From a virus, in IMG/VR virus record IMGVR_UViG_3300021406_000012, positions 1 through 64,000 of that record: 64,000 bases of DNA. The stretch is one strand, 5' to 3'. The notes under the pieces are model-generated. The model was not told the origin of the DNA, searched no databases, and worked only from the letters and a program-made list of their open reading frames with translations. A program made the translations under genes and the position numbers. Below are positions 31,426 to 41,027 of the stretch, one piece after another. Numbering within the stretch: the stretch's first letter is position 1; every line of letters begins with the position of its first letter.

Positions 31426-31481
31426 GGCCGCCGCAGGCATGTACTCTTTGGGCATCAACGATGCAGTGGCCTGCGGCGGCC
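31426..31481. repeat. 13-bp inverted repeat with 30-nt loop
   Basis: GGCCGCCGCAGGC (31426-31438) and GCCTGCGGCGGCC (31469-31481) are perfectly complementary. There is no T-run, so it is not a normal intrinsic terminator. It starts 7 nt after the adaptor stop codon and is followed by composite element C. It may protect the 3' end of the head mRNA. Confidence 0.75.
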
Positions 31482-31498
31482 TCTCCCGGCAGCGGTTC

Positions 31499-31550
31499 AC
31501 TGGGCATCACTTGTTCATTGGCCGGGGATGTTCTCTAGCACGAACTGCAA
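31499..31550 (+). promoter_or_regulatory. Composite element C: ACTGGGCATCA plus near-operator
   Basis: ACTGGGCATCA (31499-31509), TTCATTGGCCGGG, then TAGCACGAACTGCAA (31536-31550), an operator copy with one mismatch. It precedes the tail operon, as copies A and B precede the accessory and scaffold genes. Confidence 0.6.
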
Positions 31551-31573
31551 GGTTGTCAATTAGCGGGTGAACC

Positions 31574-31948
31574 ATGGGCTACGCGAGCCAATCCGGCCGA
31601 GCCATCACCAACCCCGGAGCGCCGCGCGCCTTCGGCGTCTGCGATCGTTGCTCAATTTGGTATAATCTACACAAGCTGACGTACCAATACGAATGGCAAG
31701 GCACCCAGCTCATCAATACGCGCATGCGCGTCTGCTACCTCTGCAAGGATCGGCCGAACCCTCAAATGAAGGCGAAGGTTGCGCCGCCTGATCCGGTGCC
31801 GGTGTACGATCCGCGCCCCGAGAATTTCATCCCCTCGCGCTTCGATCCGACGCCGATCGTGGGCAACCCGGTCGCGACCCAAGAGCGGCCTCCGCCACGG
31901 TTCCGGCCGATCGCGACGGAAGGCAGCGACCCGATAGCGATCGAGTGA
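31574..31948 (+). CDS. Small zinc-ribbon-like phage protein
   Basis: 124 residues. CDRCSIWYNLHKLTYQYEWQ, then RMRVCYLCKDRPNPQ, gives two CxxC pairs about 30 residues apart, a zinc-ribbon pattern. The rest is Pro-rich and disordered. It stands directly before the tail-fibre genes and may be a minor tail or assembly protein. Confidence 0.75.
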   Translation: MGYASQSGRAITNPGAPRAFGVCDRCSIWYNLHKLTYQYEWQGTQLINTRMRVCYLCKDRPNPQMKAKVAPPDPVPVYDPRPENFIPSRFDPTPIVGNPVATQERPPPRFRPIATEGSDPIAIE

Positions 31949-31954
31949 GGCTCC

Positions 31955-34900
31955 ATGAACAAGCCCATCCGTTTCCCTGATCCGTCGCAGCCGTCGTCGC
32001 CGATCCCCGGCGTGCCGGGGCCTGCCGAATGGGCGCCGAGCCAAGTCCCGATCAACCTCACGCCGATTACCGACTTGCCGCAGGGCAGCCCGCCCCTCGG
32101 CCCAGAGTGGATGCCGGCGGTTCAGGGCGGGATCACGGTCAAGCTGCCGCTCAGCCAAGTCTCTGGCTTCGCGGCGCCGCCGAACCCGCTGCCGGTCAAC
32201 ATGGGCGGGACCGGCAAGCCCTTCGCCATCCCCGGCGCGATCCAGCTTGGGGGCCTCACTCAGACTACCGATCTGCCGCTCGGTATGTTCGGGCAGATCC
32301 TCGTCGGCCAAACCAACGCCTCGCCCAAGTGGCTGGCCCCTGGCATGTCGGGGCAGCTGCTTGCCACGGCCGGCGCGGCGGACGATCCGGTTTGGGTCGA
32401 CCCGGCCTTGCTCCAGGGGCAGCCCGGGCCTCCCGGTCCGATTGGCCCGCAGGGGCCACAGGGAAGGACAGGGGCCATAGGGTTTCAGGGCGCGCAGGGG
32501 TTCACCGGCCCGAGCGGGTTGCCGGGGCCAGCGGGGCCTCCTGCTCAATTTGAGAACCTGTTGGGGTCCTTCTCGAACCAGCCGACCAGCGCGCTGCCGA
32601 CCAACGGCTATATCCCAGCCAACTGGGACGGGCAGAACAACCCGCTGAGCCCGATCCAGTTCTATCCCGGCCAAGCGCTGCTCGACACGCGCACCAAGCA
32701 CATCTGGGGCTATGTCAGCACCCGCTGGAACGCGGTCGCCTGGGTGGACATGGGCGCGGGCGGCGGCCCTCCGGGTCCGCAAGGGCCGATCGGCCCTCCG
32801 GGGCCGCAGGGGGCGATTGGGCGCACCGCGATCGTCGTCGGGTCGTTCTCGGTCCAGCCGCCTTCGGCGCTACCGCCTGACGGCTTCATTCCCGCCGACT
32901 GGGACACTCCCGGCAATCCGGCCTTCGATTACCAGATGATCGAGGGCGAGGCGCTCGTCGACACGAACACCGAGGACGTTTGGCTGTTCTGCGGCGTCAC
33001 CATCGACGCGGCCGGCTGGGTCAATCTCGGTCAGGTTCAAGGGCCACCTGGGGCGCAAGGCGCACAGGGCGTCGAGGGGCCGGTCGGGCCAGCTCCGCCT
33101 CCGACGGTTTCGCTGTTCTATCTCGCGAGCTTCCTCGGCCAGACCGATTTCTTCACGACCCAGCTCGACCTGTTCGGCAATGACTGGACCCTGGCCGTGG
33201 GCGAAGAGGTGGTGGCCGTCTTTCTCAATGGCGTGAAGCTGACGCCGAGCGGCGCCGGGTTCGTCGGCGACTATTCGGTCGATTTCACAAACTCGCGCGT
33301 TACCCTGGCGCAAGCGGCGCCGAACCAGTCGGTGGTGGAGATCGACGTCCAGCCGCTGGCGGAGGTGCTTCTCCCGGCCCAGGTGTACATCACCAAGCTC
33401 CGGCCGATCGCGCCGGACGGCGTCACGACCCAGTTTCCGCTGATCGACTCTACCGGAGCACCGGTTTCGCTGACTAATCCCAATCAGCTCTTCATCGTGT
33501 TCGACGGCGTGCAGCAAGAGCCAGGGGTCGATTTCGTCCTCGGCTCTGACGCCCGGTCGGTCGTCTTCCCGACCCCGCCCGCCGCCGATGTGCATTCGTT
33601 CACCGTGTTCGTCGGCAACTCCATGGTCGCGGGCAATGTGGTCATCCATGACACTTCGCTGTTCGGCGACGGCACGGTCAGCAATCCGCTCGGCGTGTTT
33701 ATTGCCACCGAGACTGCGCCGGGGATCGTCATCGTGCCGCCGACCGGCTTGGCTGGCACCAACAATGCAATCAACTTGGCCCCTGACGGCTCGATCAGCG
33801 TCGAGGTCGATACGACTACCGGGCTTGTGGTTTCGCCGGGAGCGCCGAATCCGCGCACTGGTATGGCGACGGGCAGTGTGATCGCCGTCAACCTTGATGG
33901 GGGAAGCGCGCACGACTTCACGGGCGCGGGGGAACTGACCCTCAACGTCGCCACCCCGGCGCAAGTCGCCGCCGGCACGGACAACGTCAACCCGGTCACG
34001 TCGTTCACCATGCGGCAAGGCGGCGACGATCGCTATGTGCAGCTGACCGGCAGCACCATGACTGGCAACCTGACGCTCCCTGCCGTCATCTTCGACAACG
34101 GCGGTCCGATTTGGGCCATGGGCACTGTCGGGCAGGACTTCGTTGTAACGCGAAGCACGCTTGGCGGCGTCTATGTCGACACGCCATTGACCGTCGCCAA
34201 TCCGCAGCCAACCGTCGCTGGCGAGGCGGAATTTCAATTTGCCGGCCCGGTCCTTCTCGACCGCGAGCCGACCGTGGCCAGTCAGGCGACGACGAAGCAG
34301 TACGTCGATCTCTTGGTGACGGGGGCGCAGCAATTCATCGGTTCGTTCAACGCCTCGACCGGGCAGGCGATCTTCACCGCAGCGTCCGGGCTGACGAATG
34401 GCCCGCTGCCGCCCGGGTTGCAGATCGGCTCCAACTGCTACGTGATTGTCGAGGTTTCGGGAACGCCGCCGGTTGGGCCGCCAGAGACGCTCGTTCAGGT
34501 CGAGGTCGGCGATTGGTGGATTTCGGACGGCGCGGCTTGGAGCTTGCTCGCGGTCGGCTCGCCTTCCGCCGTGCTCGCCTCGAACGTGGGCCTCGCGCCG
34601 TCGGCGTTCGGCGCTTCCGAGGTGCAGACGGCGCTGAACAACGCCGAAACGATAACGAGCGGTTTGGAGACCAACAAAGTCGCCAAGGCTGGCGATGTCA
34701 TGATCGGGCCGCTGGGCTTTAACTTCAACGGGCCTGGAAGCGCGATCATATTTAGCGGTGGCGCGGAGATTTATAACACGAACCCCTCAACGATCACTTT
34801 GCGGAGGGGAGCGGACGACAGTCAGCCGCAGATCGTGAGCCATGACGGGACGGTCGCCAACGACATCGTCGACACCCAGACCGGGGATGCGCGTTACGTC

Positions 34901-36313
34901 AATCTGACTGGCGATATGATGGGCGGGAGTTTGAGCTTCCCGTCGATGGTTCCCGTTATTTGGGCCGGGAATCGTATTTACTCCAACGGCAATGTGCTCT
35001 CCCTGCAAAAGGGGCCGGGAGATCCGCAGCCGCAGATCATCAACAACGCTGGCACGACCGCCTACGACATCGTCGACACCAACCTTGGCGATGCGCGTTA
35101 CGTCAATCTGGCCGGCGACACCATGACCGGCCAGCTGGTCCTTGAGAACGGGCTTCTCCTCAACCCAAACAGTCCGCCGCTCGCGCCGGCCGGCCTCATA
35201 ATAAACGGCGGCACCATTGCCATGGTCGGCGGGCCGATCATTGGGCTGGGCGATCCAGTGAATCCGCAAGACGCCGCGACCAAAAACTACGTCGATAACA
35301 CCGCGCTCGGGAACAAGGTCAACCGGACGGGCGACACGATGACCGGCGGCCTGGGCTTCGGCAGCGTCGCGCAGGGGAATGCACAAGATACTTCGCGGCA
35401 TATCACGCTGTGGGGGACCACTGGCGCGACCTCGGGGACGTTCGGCTTTGGAGTCACCAGCGGGCGGCTGAACTACAACGTCAACAGCACCGCCAATTTC
35501 CACAGTTTTCTCACTGGCGGCGTCGAGAAATTCAATATCACTGGCAATGTCGTCAACTCCTTCGTCAATATAAATTTCCCTAATCTAAATCAGGGCCTGA
35601 CCATGCCGGGTAGCATCGCCCTGTACGCGCCATCGAATGGCAATCTGAATGTTAATGCTGGGACGTTCACGGTTAACGGCAATGAAACAGTGAATGGCAA
35701 TGTGATAGTCAACAATGGTTCAGTGCGAAACACAAACAATGCTGGCATTTACGCCGATGGCAATTCTAATACGAGCGCCAGTAATGGCTTTGTAGTGCGG
35801 GGCTCGAACGGTTCTGAGTTTTGTCGGTGGTATGGCGATGCTGTCGGCTATAACGGCCCAGCGGAAGCCCGCGCTCACTGCGCGACTTGGAATGGCGGCT
35901 GGTCCTATCAGGATTGCTGGTACACCGTGGTCAACTCGCCGCCGACTTTGTACGTCAACGGCAACGTCTCCTGCGGCAGCCTAACCAACCGATGCCTGCG
36001 CGAGATGAAGGCTGAAACGACAATCCGCGACGCGCGTAGGGATGAGCATCGGGCGGCATGGGATGCGCTGAAAGTTCGGAAGTTCAAGCTGCGCGACGAC
36101 CAGTTCTTCGACTGGGGTCGCGAGCGCTGGGGCTTCGTCGCCGAGGAACTGCCGGAAGAGATCGCTGCTTACGCCGCGCCAGGAACGAGCGTCCCGGCCA
36201 AGATGGTCAAGAAAGTCGAAGGCCTCGACGTCGGCCAAGCGCTGGCGCTGTGCGTCGCGAAAATCAAAGAGCTTGAGGCCGAGATCGCGGCCCTCAAGGC
36301 GAGGCCTCAATGA
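31955..36313 (+). CDS. Tail fibre with collagen-like repeats and S74-type C-terminal chaperone
   Basis: 1452 residues. Collagen-type Gly-x-y runs occur at about 154-196, 268-290 and 362-380, for example [19 protein letters not shown]. The distal half has the fibre repeat [15 protein letters not shown] several times. Residues about 1342-1452 form a peptidase S74-like intramolecular chaperone ([32 protein letters not shown], then a coiled coil), which normally trimerises the fibre and cuts itself off. Here the usual SDxRLK start reads SLTNRCLR, so self-cleavage is uncertain. Host binding is the likely role. Confidence 0.88.
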   Translation: MNKPIRFPDPSQPSSPIPGVPGPAEWAPSQVPINLTPITDLPQGSPPLGPEWMPAVQGGITVKLPLSQVSGFAAPPNPLPVNMGGTGKPFAIPGAIQLGGLTQTTDLPLGMFGQILVGQTNASPKWLAPGMSGQLLATAGAADDPVWVDPALLQGQPGPPGPIGPQGPQGRTGAIGFQGAQGFTGPSGLPGPAGPPAQFENLLGSFSNQPTSALPTNGYIPANWDGQNNPLSPIQFYPGQALLDTRTKHIWGYVSTRWNAVAWVDMGAGGGPPGPQGPIGPPGPQGAIGRTAIVVGSFSVQPPSALPPDGFIPADWDTPGNPAFDYQMIEGEALVDTNTEDVWLFCGVTIDAAGWVNLGQVQGPPGAQGAQGVEGPVGPAPPPTVSLFYLASFLGQTDFFTTQLDLFGNDWTLAVGEEVVAVFLNGVKLTPSGAGFVGDYSVDFTNSRVTLAQAAPNQSVVEIDVQPLAEVLLPAQVYITKLRPIAPDGVTTQFPLIDSTGAPVSLTNPNQLFIVFDGVQQEPGVDFVLGSDARSVVFPTPPAADVHSFTVFVGNSMVAGNVVIHDTSLFGDGTVSNPLGVFIATETAPGIVIVPPTGLAGTNNAINLAPDGSISVEVDTTTGLVVSPGAPNPRTGMATGSVIAVNLDGGSAHDFTGAGELTLNVATPAQVAAGTDNVNPVTSFTMRQGGDDRYVQLTGSTMTGNLTLPAVIFDNGGPIWAMGTVGQDFVVTRSTLGGVYVDTPLTVANPQPTVAGEAEFQFAGPVLLDREPTVASQATTKQYVDLLVTGAQQFIGSFNASTGQAIFTAASGLTNGPLPPGLQIGSNCYVIVEVSGTPPVGPPETLVQVEVGDWWISDGAAWSLLAVGSPSAVLASNVGLAPSAFGASEVQTALNNAETITSGLETNKVAKAGDVMIGPLGFNFNGPGSAIIFSGGAEIYNTNPSTITLRRGADDSQPQIVSHDGTVANDIVDTQTGDARYVNLTGDMMGGSLSFPSMVPVIWAGNRIYSNGNVLSLQKGPGDPQPQIINNAGTTAYDIVDTNLGDARYVNLAGDTMTGQLVLENGLLLNPNSPPLAPAGLIINGGTIAMVGGPIIGLGDPVNPQDAATKNYVDNTALGNKVNRTGDTMTGGLGFGSVAQGNAQDTSRHITLWGTTGATSGTFGFGVTSGRLNYNVNSTANFHSFLTGGVEKFNITGNVVNSFVNINFPNLNQGLTMPGSIALYAPSNGNLNVNAGTFTVNGNETVNGNVIVNNGSVRNTNNAGIYADGNSNTSASNGFVVRGSNGSEFCRWYGDAVGYNGPAEARAHCATWNGGWSYQDCWYTVVNSPPTLYVNGNVSCGSLTNRCLREMKAETTIRDARRDEHRAAWDALKVRKFKLRDDQFFDWGRERWGFVAEELPEEIAAYAAPGTSVPAKMVKKVEGLDVGQALALCVAKIKELEAEIAALKARPQ

Positions 36314-36549
36314 GCACGCAAGCGCTCGACTTCGCCTTATGGATGCCGCCCATCGGCGGCGTGGCGGTCGGCGACGGCATTCAGGTGGCCTCGGTCAATC
36401 CGACCATCACGCAATGGGCCCAGGTCGGGGCCGGAGGCGGCGGCGGCATCCCCGACGCGCCGAGCACGGGCGTCACCTTCGGCCGAGTGAACGCGAGCTG
36501 GCAGCCGGTGCTGACGGCCAACTCGGTGGTCGACGCGGGAACTTTCTAA
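36310..36549 (+). CDS. Short fibre-tip-like protein
   Basis: 79 residues ending [20 protein letters not shown]...VVDAGTF. This end matches the last 35 residues of the next gene product (GIADAPSDGNAYLRSNAAWS...VIDAGTF), so it is a freestanding copy of a fibre C-terminal module. Overlaps the long fibre gene by 4 nt. It could be a chaperone, a capping unit or a decayed fibre. Confidence 0.65.
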   Translation: MSTQALDFALWMPPIGGVAVGDGIQVASVNPTITQWAQVGAGGGGGIPDAPSTGVTFGRVNASWQPVLTANSVVDAGTF

Positions 36550-36561
36550 GAGGGCTGAGCC

Positions 36562-37803
36562 ATGCCGAACCAGATCCAGATCCTGCGCAGTTCGACGGCC
36601 GGCGCGCGCCCCGCCGGCAAGCAGCCGGGTGAGCCCTACATCAACTTCGCCGATGCGCAGTTCGGCGTGTTCAATGCGGCGCCCGTCGATCTGATCGCGG
36701 TCCGATACTTCAGCACCCTCTCCGCCTACGCCGCTGGCGACCATGTGATCCAGGCCGGCATCCTTTACGTCGCCAATGCTGCGACTGGCCCTGGCCCGTT
36801 TCTCCCCGCCTTTTGGGACACGGTGAGCGCAGGCACGGGCGGGCCGTTCCTGCCGCTAAGCGGCGGCATCATGAGCGGCGCGATCACCACCCTCCCGCCG
36901 GTCGCCGCGACCGACGCCGCCAACAAGAACTACGTCGACACGATGGTCGCCAATCTCCACCTGTTCCTGGGGACGTGGTCGGTCGCGGCGAACAATCCCA
37001 ACATCAGCGGCACGCCTCCCGGGATACAGACCGGCGACTATTACATGGCGACCACTGTCGTCCCGGCCACCCCAGAGACGGCGCCGGGAGGCGTCCTCGG
37101 CATCGGCGGCACGCAAGTCAATAACGGCGATCTGGTGATCTGGAATGGCGCGCTGTTCCAACGAGTGCAGGGCTCGGGCCTGACCGTGGTCGAAGGCGAC
37201 GCGCGCTACGTGATGCTGGCCGGTGGGATCATGACCGGCCCGTTGGTCCTCGACGCCGACCCGACCGCCGCGCTGGGCGCTGCGACCAAGCAATATGTCG
37301 ACGACTTGGACGCGCTGATCGCTCAGTATCTGCCTCTCGTCGGTGGAACACTGACAGGTACGCTGAATATTTCTCCACCCACCGTCAGTGCCCGTCTGAA
37401 TTTAAATTCAACAGGTTTAAATGCTCTTTTGCAGCTTAATTCTGTAAACGGCCTTTCTGATATTACAATGGGAAAGGCGTCCAGTGGTGGTTATTCGTCT
37501 ACTATTACAGGCGTTGTTGGCGCAACGCAGGACACCCGCTGGCGGATTGATTTAGTTGATGCGACCGCCGAAACTGGGGGTAATACTGGCTCTAATTTTG
37601 GTATAGTCGCATTTAGCGATGACAATTCGACGACTATCACGCCGCTTTCGATTGCCCGCGCGACTGGTGTTGTCAATTTTTCTACTACCCCCACCGTTGT
37701 TGGGGTTCCAATTGGCGGCATTGCCGACGCACCGAGCGATGGCAACGCTTACCTACGCTCGAATGCAGCATGGTCGACGGTGATCGACGCCGGAACATTC
37801 TAG
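36562..37803 (+). CDS. Tail fibre/appendage protein 2
   Basis: 413 residues. The first 95 residues (MPNQIQILRSSTAGARPAGK, YINFADAQFGV, AVRYFSTLSAYAAGDHVIQA) are paralogous to the start of the 37853 protein and probably attach to the tail. The middle has PLSGGIMSGAITTLPPVAAT and EGDARYVMLAGGIMTGPLVL fibre repeats. Codons 37380-37680 are AT-richer than the rest, which hints at a recently acquired receptor-binding part. The C-terminus is the DAPSDG...VIDAGTF module. Confidence 0.8.
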   Translation: MPNQIQILRSSTAGARPAGKQPGEPYINFADAQFGVFNAAPVDLIAVRYFSTLSAYAAGDHVIQAGILYVANAATGPGPFLPAFWDTVSAGTGGPFLPLSGGIMSGAITTLPPVAATDAANKNYVDTMVANLHLFLGTWSVAANNPNISGTPPGIQTGDYYMATTVVPATPETAPGGVLGIGGTQVNNGDLVIWNGALFQRVQGSGLTVVEGDARYVMLAGGIMTGPLVLDADPTAALGAATKQYVDDLDALIAQYLPLVGGTLTGTLNISPPTVSARLNLNSTGLNALLQLNSVNGLSDITMGKASSGGYSSTITGVVGATQDTRWRIDLVDATAETGGNTGSNFGIVAFSDDNSTTITPLSIARATGVVNFSTTPTVVGVPIGGIADAPSDGNAYLRSNAAWSTVIDAGTF

Positions 37804-37852
37804 GAACTAAGGCCCATACGGGCGGCTCCACGGAGCATGAGGCTAGATAGCC

Positions 37853-40015
37853 ATGGTAAATAGGGTCCAGACGCTTCGCTCGGCGGTGCCGGGTTCCGTT
37901 CCTCCTCCCGGCACCCGCCAGCCCGGAGAACTCTGGATCAACTTCGCCGATCTCTCGCTCGGCCTCATCGACACCACCCAGACGGCGCAGGCGCTGGTGG
38001 CGGTGCGCTTTTTCTCCACCTTGGCCACCTACGCCGCTGGCGATTATGTGGTCGCGGCTGGGGCGCTGTACGTCGCCAACTCCGCCACCGGCCCGGGCGC
38101 ATTTGTTCCTGCCGATTGGGATGCGGTGAGCGGAGGCGGCGGCCCGGGCGGCGGCCCGTATTTGCCGTTGGCTGGTGGAACACTGACCGGGCCACTGACG
38201 CTCGCGGGTCCGCCGGTCAATCCGAATGACGCCGCGACCATGGCTTTTGTTGCCGCCTCTGTCGCCGGCTATCTGCCGCTGAGCGGGGGCACGCTAACTG
38301 GCGTGGTTCGGTTCCCCAGCAACAACAGCTTCGTGATCAACGGGGCGGCCGGAACCCAAAGAGCGATCCTCACTCAGACGGCTGGCGCTAATCGTTGGCA
38401 GATGATGCTCGGCGACGTCACCGCCGAGTCGGGCCTCAACGCCGGGTCGAATTTTTCGCTCACCGCGCTCAGTGACGCAGGCGCGGTTCTCAGCATACCT
38501 CTGTCGATCAACCGGGCGACCGGCGCGGTCACCATCGCTTCGACCACTGGCCCCGGCTCCGCTTCGCCGACGCTCGCCCTCAATGAGTCCGGCACTGCTT
38601 CTGGCAACCTCATTCTGGGGCAGCGCAACGGGCTCGCGCGCTGGCAAGTGTCGCTCGGCGATTACCTCGGCGAGTCGACCGGCAACGCGGGCTCGAACTT
38701 CCGCCTCGACCGCTACAGCGACGCCGGGGCGCAGCTTACGCCTTCGCCGCTGGTGATCGCCCGCAATACCGGGGTGGCGACCTTCAGCGCGATCCCGAGC
38801 TTCCCGGGCGGCGCGGCGGGCAACGCCTTGACGACCGACGGGGCGGGCGATCTGTCGTTTGTGCCGATGCCAGCGCCTTCGACTACGCTGCCGTTGGCGG
38901 ATAGTGGGACGGGGGCGATCGGCTCCTTGGCCACCTCTTTCGCGCTGGCCGACCATGTGCATCCGGCGTCATCAGGAAGCGCGCTGGATATCACTTATTT
39001 TGGCGACGGTTCGGACGGCGCGGTGACCATCACGACGACCGTCGCGCTGACCCGCGACATGTACTATTCCAACTTGACGATCAGTGGCGCTGGCATCCTG
39101 CAAACAGTGGGCTGGCGGGTATTCGTGTCTGGCATACTCGATCTTTCGGCGGCGGGCCCTGGTGCGATTGCCCCTACGAGCTTACCGTCGACCGTTGGAG
39201 GCAATGGCGGAAGCCCGACAGGGGGGACCGCCGCGTTGGCTAGGTCCGGACAATGGTTCGTGGGTTCGGCGGGCGGTGTGGGCGGCGCAGGTTCCAGCAC
39301 CGCTAACGGCAATGGTGCTGCTGGAGGGACGGTTACCAACCCAAATGGCAGTACGGGTTGTCTCGGCGGCAATGGTGGCGTTGGCGGCGTTGGCGGAACT
39401 CCTGGGATCGGGGGGGTTCCAGGGAACGGTGGCACCAATAACTATGTTTTGGGTCGCCTTCGTTTTCCAATGGTTATCCCCATTTATCCTCCCACTGGCA
39501 GTACCCCTATGTATTGTGGCGGCCTTGCCGGTTCGGGCGGCGGCGGAGGCGGCAGCGCCGCGAACGCAAACAACAATGGCGGCGGCGGCGGCGGTGGTGG
39601 CGCAGGCGGCGTTCTCTTCATCTGGGCGCGCACCATCAATCGCGGCGTAGGGACGGCGGCGGGAGTGATCAATCTGTCGGGCTTCAACGGCGGCAACGGC
39701 GGCATTGCTAGCAGTTCCGGCGGAGGTGGAGGCGGCGGCGGAGGCGGTGGCGGGGTCTATCTTGTTTTCAAGTTTCTGACCGGGACGCCTGTAGCCAATG
39801 CGATCAACCTGTCAGGCGGCAATGGCGGCAACGCCGGCACCGGGACTGCTGCCCTACAAGGGCAAGGCGGCGCGGGCGGCAGCGCAGGGACTTTGACGAT
39901 GTGCGACCTCACCGCTGACACGGTTACAGCGCAAATCGGGCCGCCGGGTAATCCGCCAACCGGCACCGGCAATGTGACCGGCGGCTTGGGCGGCGTAGGC
40001 TTGTTCACCCTATGA
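37853..40015 (+). CDS. Tail fibre/adhesin 3 with polyglycine tip
   Basis: 720 residues. The N-terminal 100 residues are paralogous to the preceding fibre (WINFADLSLGL, AVRFFSTLATYAAGDYVVAA). Fibre repeats follow (YLPLSGGTLTGVVRF). From about residue 380 there is a GDGSDGAVTITTTVALTRDM beta unit, then a Gly-dominated tip (about 440-690) with runs such as GGGGGGGGAGG separated by hydrophobic strands. Such Gly-rich arrays fold as polyglycine-II bundles in phage adhesins of the gp38 type. Receptor binding is likely. Confidence 0.8.
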   Translation: MVNRVQTLRSAVPGSVPPPGTRQPGELWINFADLSLGLIDTTQTAQALVAVRFFSTLATYAAGDYVVAAGALYVANSATGPGAFVPADWDAVSGGGGPGGGPYLPLAGGTLTGPLTLAGPPVNPNDAATMAFVAASVAGYLPLSGGTLTGVVRFPSNNSFVINGAAGTQRAILTQTAGANRWQMMLGDVTAESGLNAGSNFSLTALSDAGAVLSIPLSINRATGAVTIASTTGPGSASPTLALNESGTASGNLILGQRNGLARWQVSLGDYLGESTGNAGSNFRLDRYSDAGAQLTPSPLVIARNTGVATFSAIPSFPGGAAGNALTTDGAGDLSFVPMPAPSTTLPLADSGTGAIGSLATSFALADHVHPASSGSALDITYFGDGSDGAVTITTTVALTRDMYYSNLTISGAGILQTVGWRVFVSGILDLSAAGPGAIAPTSLPSTVGGNGGSPTGGTAALARSGQWFVGSAGGVGGAGSSTANGNGAAGGTVTNPNGSTGCLGGNGGVGGVGGTPGIGGVPGNGGTNNYVLGRLRFPMVIPIYPPTGSTPMYCGGLAGSGGGGGGSAANANNNGGGGGGGGAGGVLFIWARTINRGVGTAAGVINLSGFNGGNGGIASSSGGGGGGGGGGGGVYLVFKFLTGTPVANAINLSGGNGGNAGTGTAALQGQGGAGGSAGTLTMCDLTADTVTAQIGPPGNPPTGTGNVTGGLGGVGLFTL

Positions 40016-40227
40016 GCACGATCATCGACAAATATGGCCGGGAGATCACCGTCCGAACGGGCGTTGTGACTCAAGGTGCTCCTGGGGCGGAGGACGTCTA
40101 TTCATTTGACGGCGTCGATGTCTGGCTCCCGACCGGGACGCCTGAATATCTCGCCTTAGCGACGATTGAGGCGATGGCCCCGGATTGGTGGACGACGCCA
40201 GAGCCGGATCAAGGGCCGCCGTCGTGA
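40012..40227 (+). CDS. Hypothetical protein after fibre genes
   Basis: 71 residues, MSTIIDKYGREITVRTGVVT onward, beta-rich with an acidic Pro-rich end. ATGA overlap with the fibre gene and GTGA overlap with the next. A fibre chaperone or connector is conceivable, but nothing in the sequence proves it. Confidence 0.65.
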   Translation: MSTIIDKYGREITVRTGVVTQGAPGAEDVYSFDGVDVWLPTGTPEYLALATIEAMAPDWWTTPEPDQGPPS

Positions 40228-41024
40228 GCTACACCTACGCCAGCTTCCAGAAGGCGCTCGCGCTGGAGATGATCATCCCCAACGCCAACGTGAGCGATCC
40301 GAACTTCGTCGCCATCCTGCCGACCATCGTCGATTACGCCGAGCAGCGCATCTATCGCGAACTCGACCTCCTGGCCACCCAGGTGGTGCAATGGTTCGCC
40401 ATGACCCCGAACTCGCGCGCGCAGAGCTTCGCGGCTAGCAGCTCCGTCTACGCCAATCATACCCCGGCGCAGCAAATCCTCGTCGTTGAGCGGGTCCGGG
40501 TGATGCCTCCCACCGCGACCCCTGGCGGCGGCTTCAATCAGGGCGGCGAGCCGCTTACTCCGAGCAGCATGGATTATCTCGACGCCGTCTACAGCGGCGT
40601 CTTCCCGGCCCCAGGCCCGACCGGGCGGCCTGTAAAGTTTTCGCAGCGCGACGATCAGACGATCGTCTTCGGCCCCACGCCGGATCAGGCCTATTTCTTC
40701 GACATCCAGGGTGAAGCGCGCCCGGTGCCGCTCTATAGCGCCGCGCCTGGAGACGGCTCGCAGACGACGTTCCTGACGACGGTCCTGCCCGATCTCTTCC
40801 TCGCAGGCGCGATGATCGCGGCGTCCGGCTATCGTCACAACTTCGGCGCTCAGTCCGACGATCCGCGCATGGCGCTGAGCTGGGAGAGCCAGTACATGGA
40901 GCTGCTCCTTTCCGCGAAGACGGAAGAGGTGCGCAAGCGGTTCCTCGGCTGGCAGCAAATGTCATCGCGCAGCGGACCGGCGAGTGCAGGCGGAGCCGCG
41001 CCCCCGGCGCCAGCTGGGGGATGA
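40224..41024 (+). CDS. Phage adaptor / tail connector protein, GTG start
   Basis: 266 residues from GTG 40224 (VSYTYASFQKALALEMIIPN). The segment LPTIVDYAEQRIYRELDLLA is typical of phage adaptor proteins that bind under the portal. The middle is beta-rich and the end helical, followed by a Pro/Ala tail. Together with the 30724 protein it would form the neck of a short tail. Confidence 0.72.
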   Translation: MSYTYASFQKALALEMIIPNANVSDPNFVAILPTIVDYAEQRIYRELDLLATQVVQWFAMTPNSRAQSFAASSSVYANHTPAQQILVVERVRVMPPTATPGGGFNQGGEPLTPSSMDYLDAVYSGVFPAPGPTGRPVKFSQRDDQTIVFGPTPDQAYFFDIQGEARPVPLYSAAPGDGSQTTFLTTVLPDLFLAGAMIAASGYRHNFGAQSDDPRMALSWESQYMELLLSAKTEEVRKRFLGWQQMSSRSGPASAGGAAPPAPAGG

Positions 41025-41027
41025 GCT

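Noticed and set aside
38960-38980. Minus-strand CTGATGAC in a fibre gene
   Set aside because: Coding sequence with no GAAA or paired stems in hammerhead spacing.
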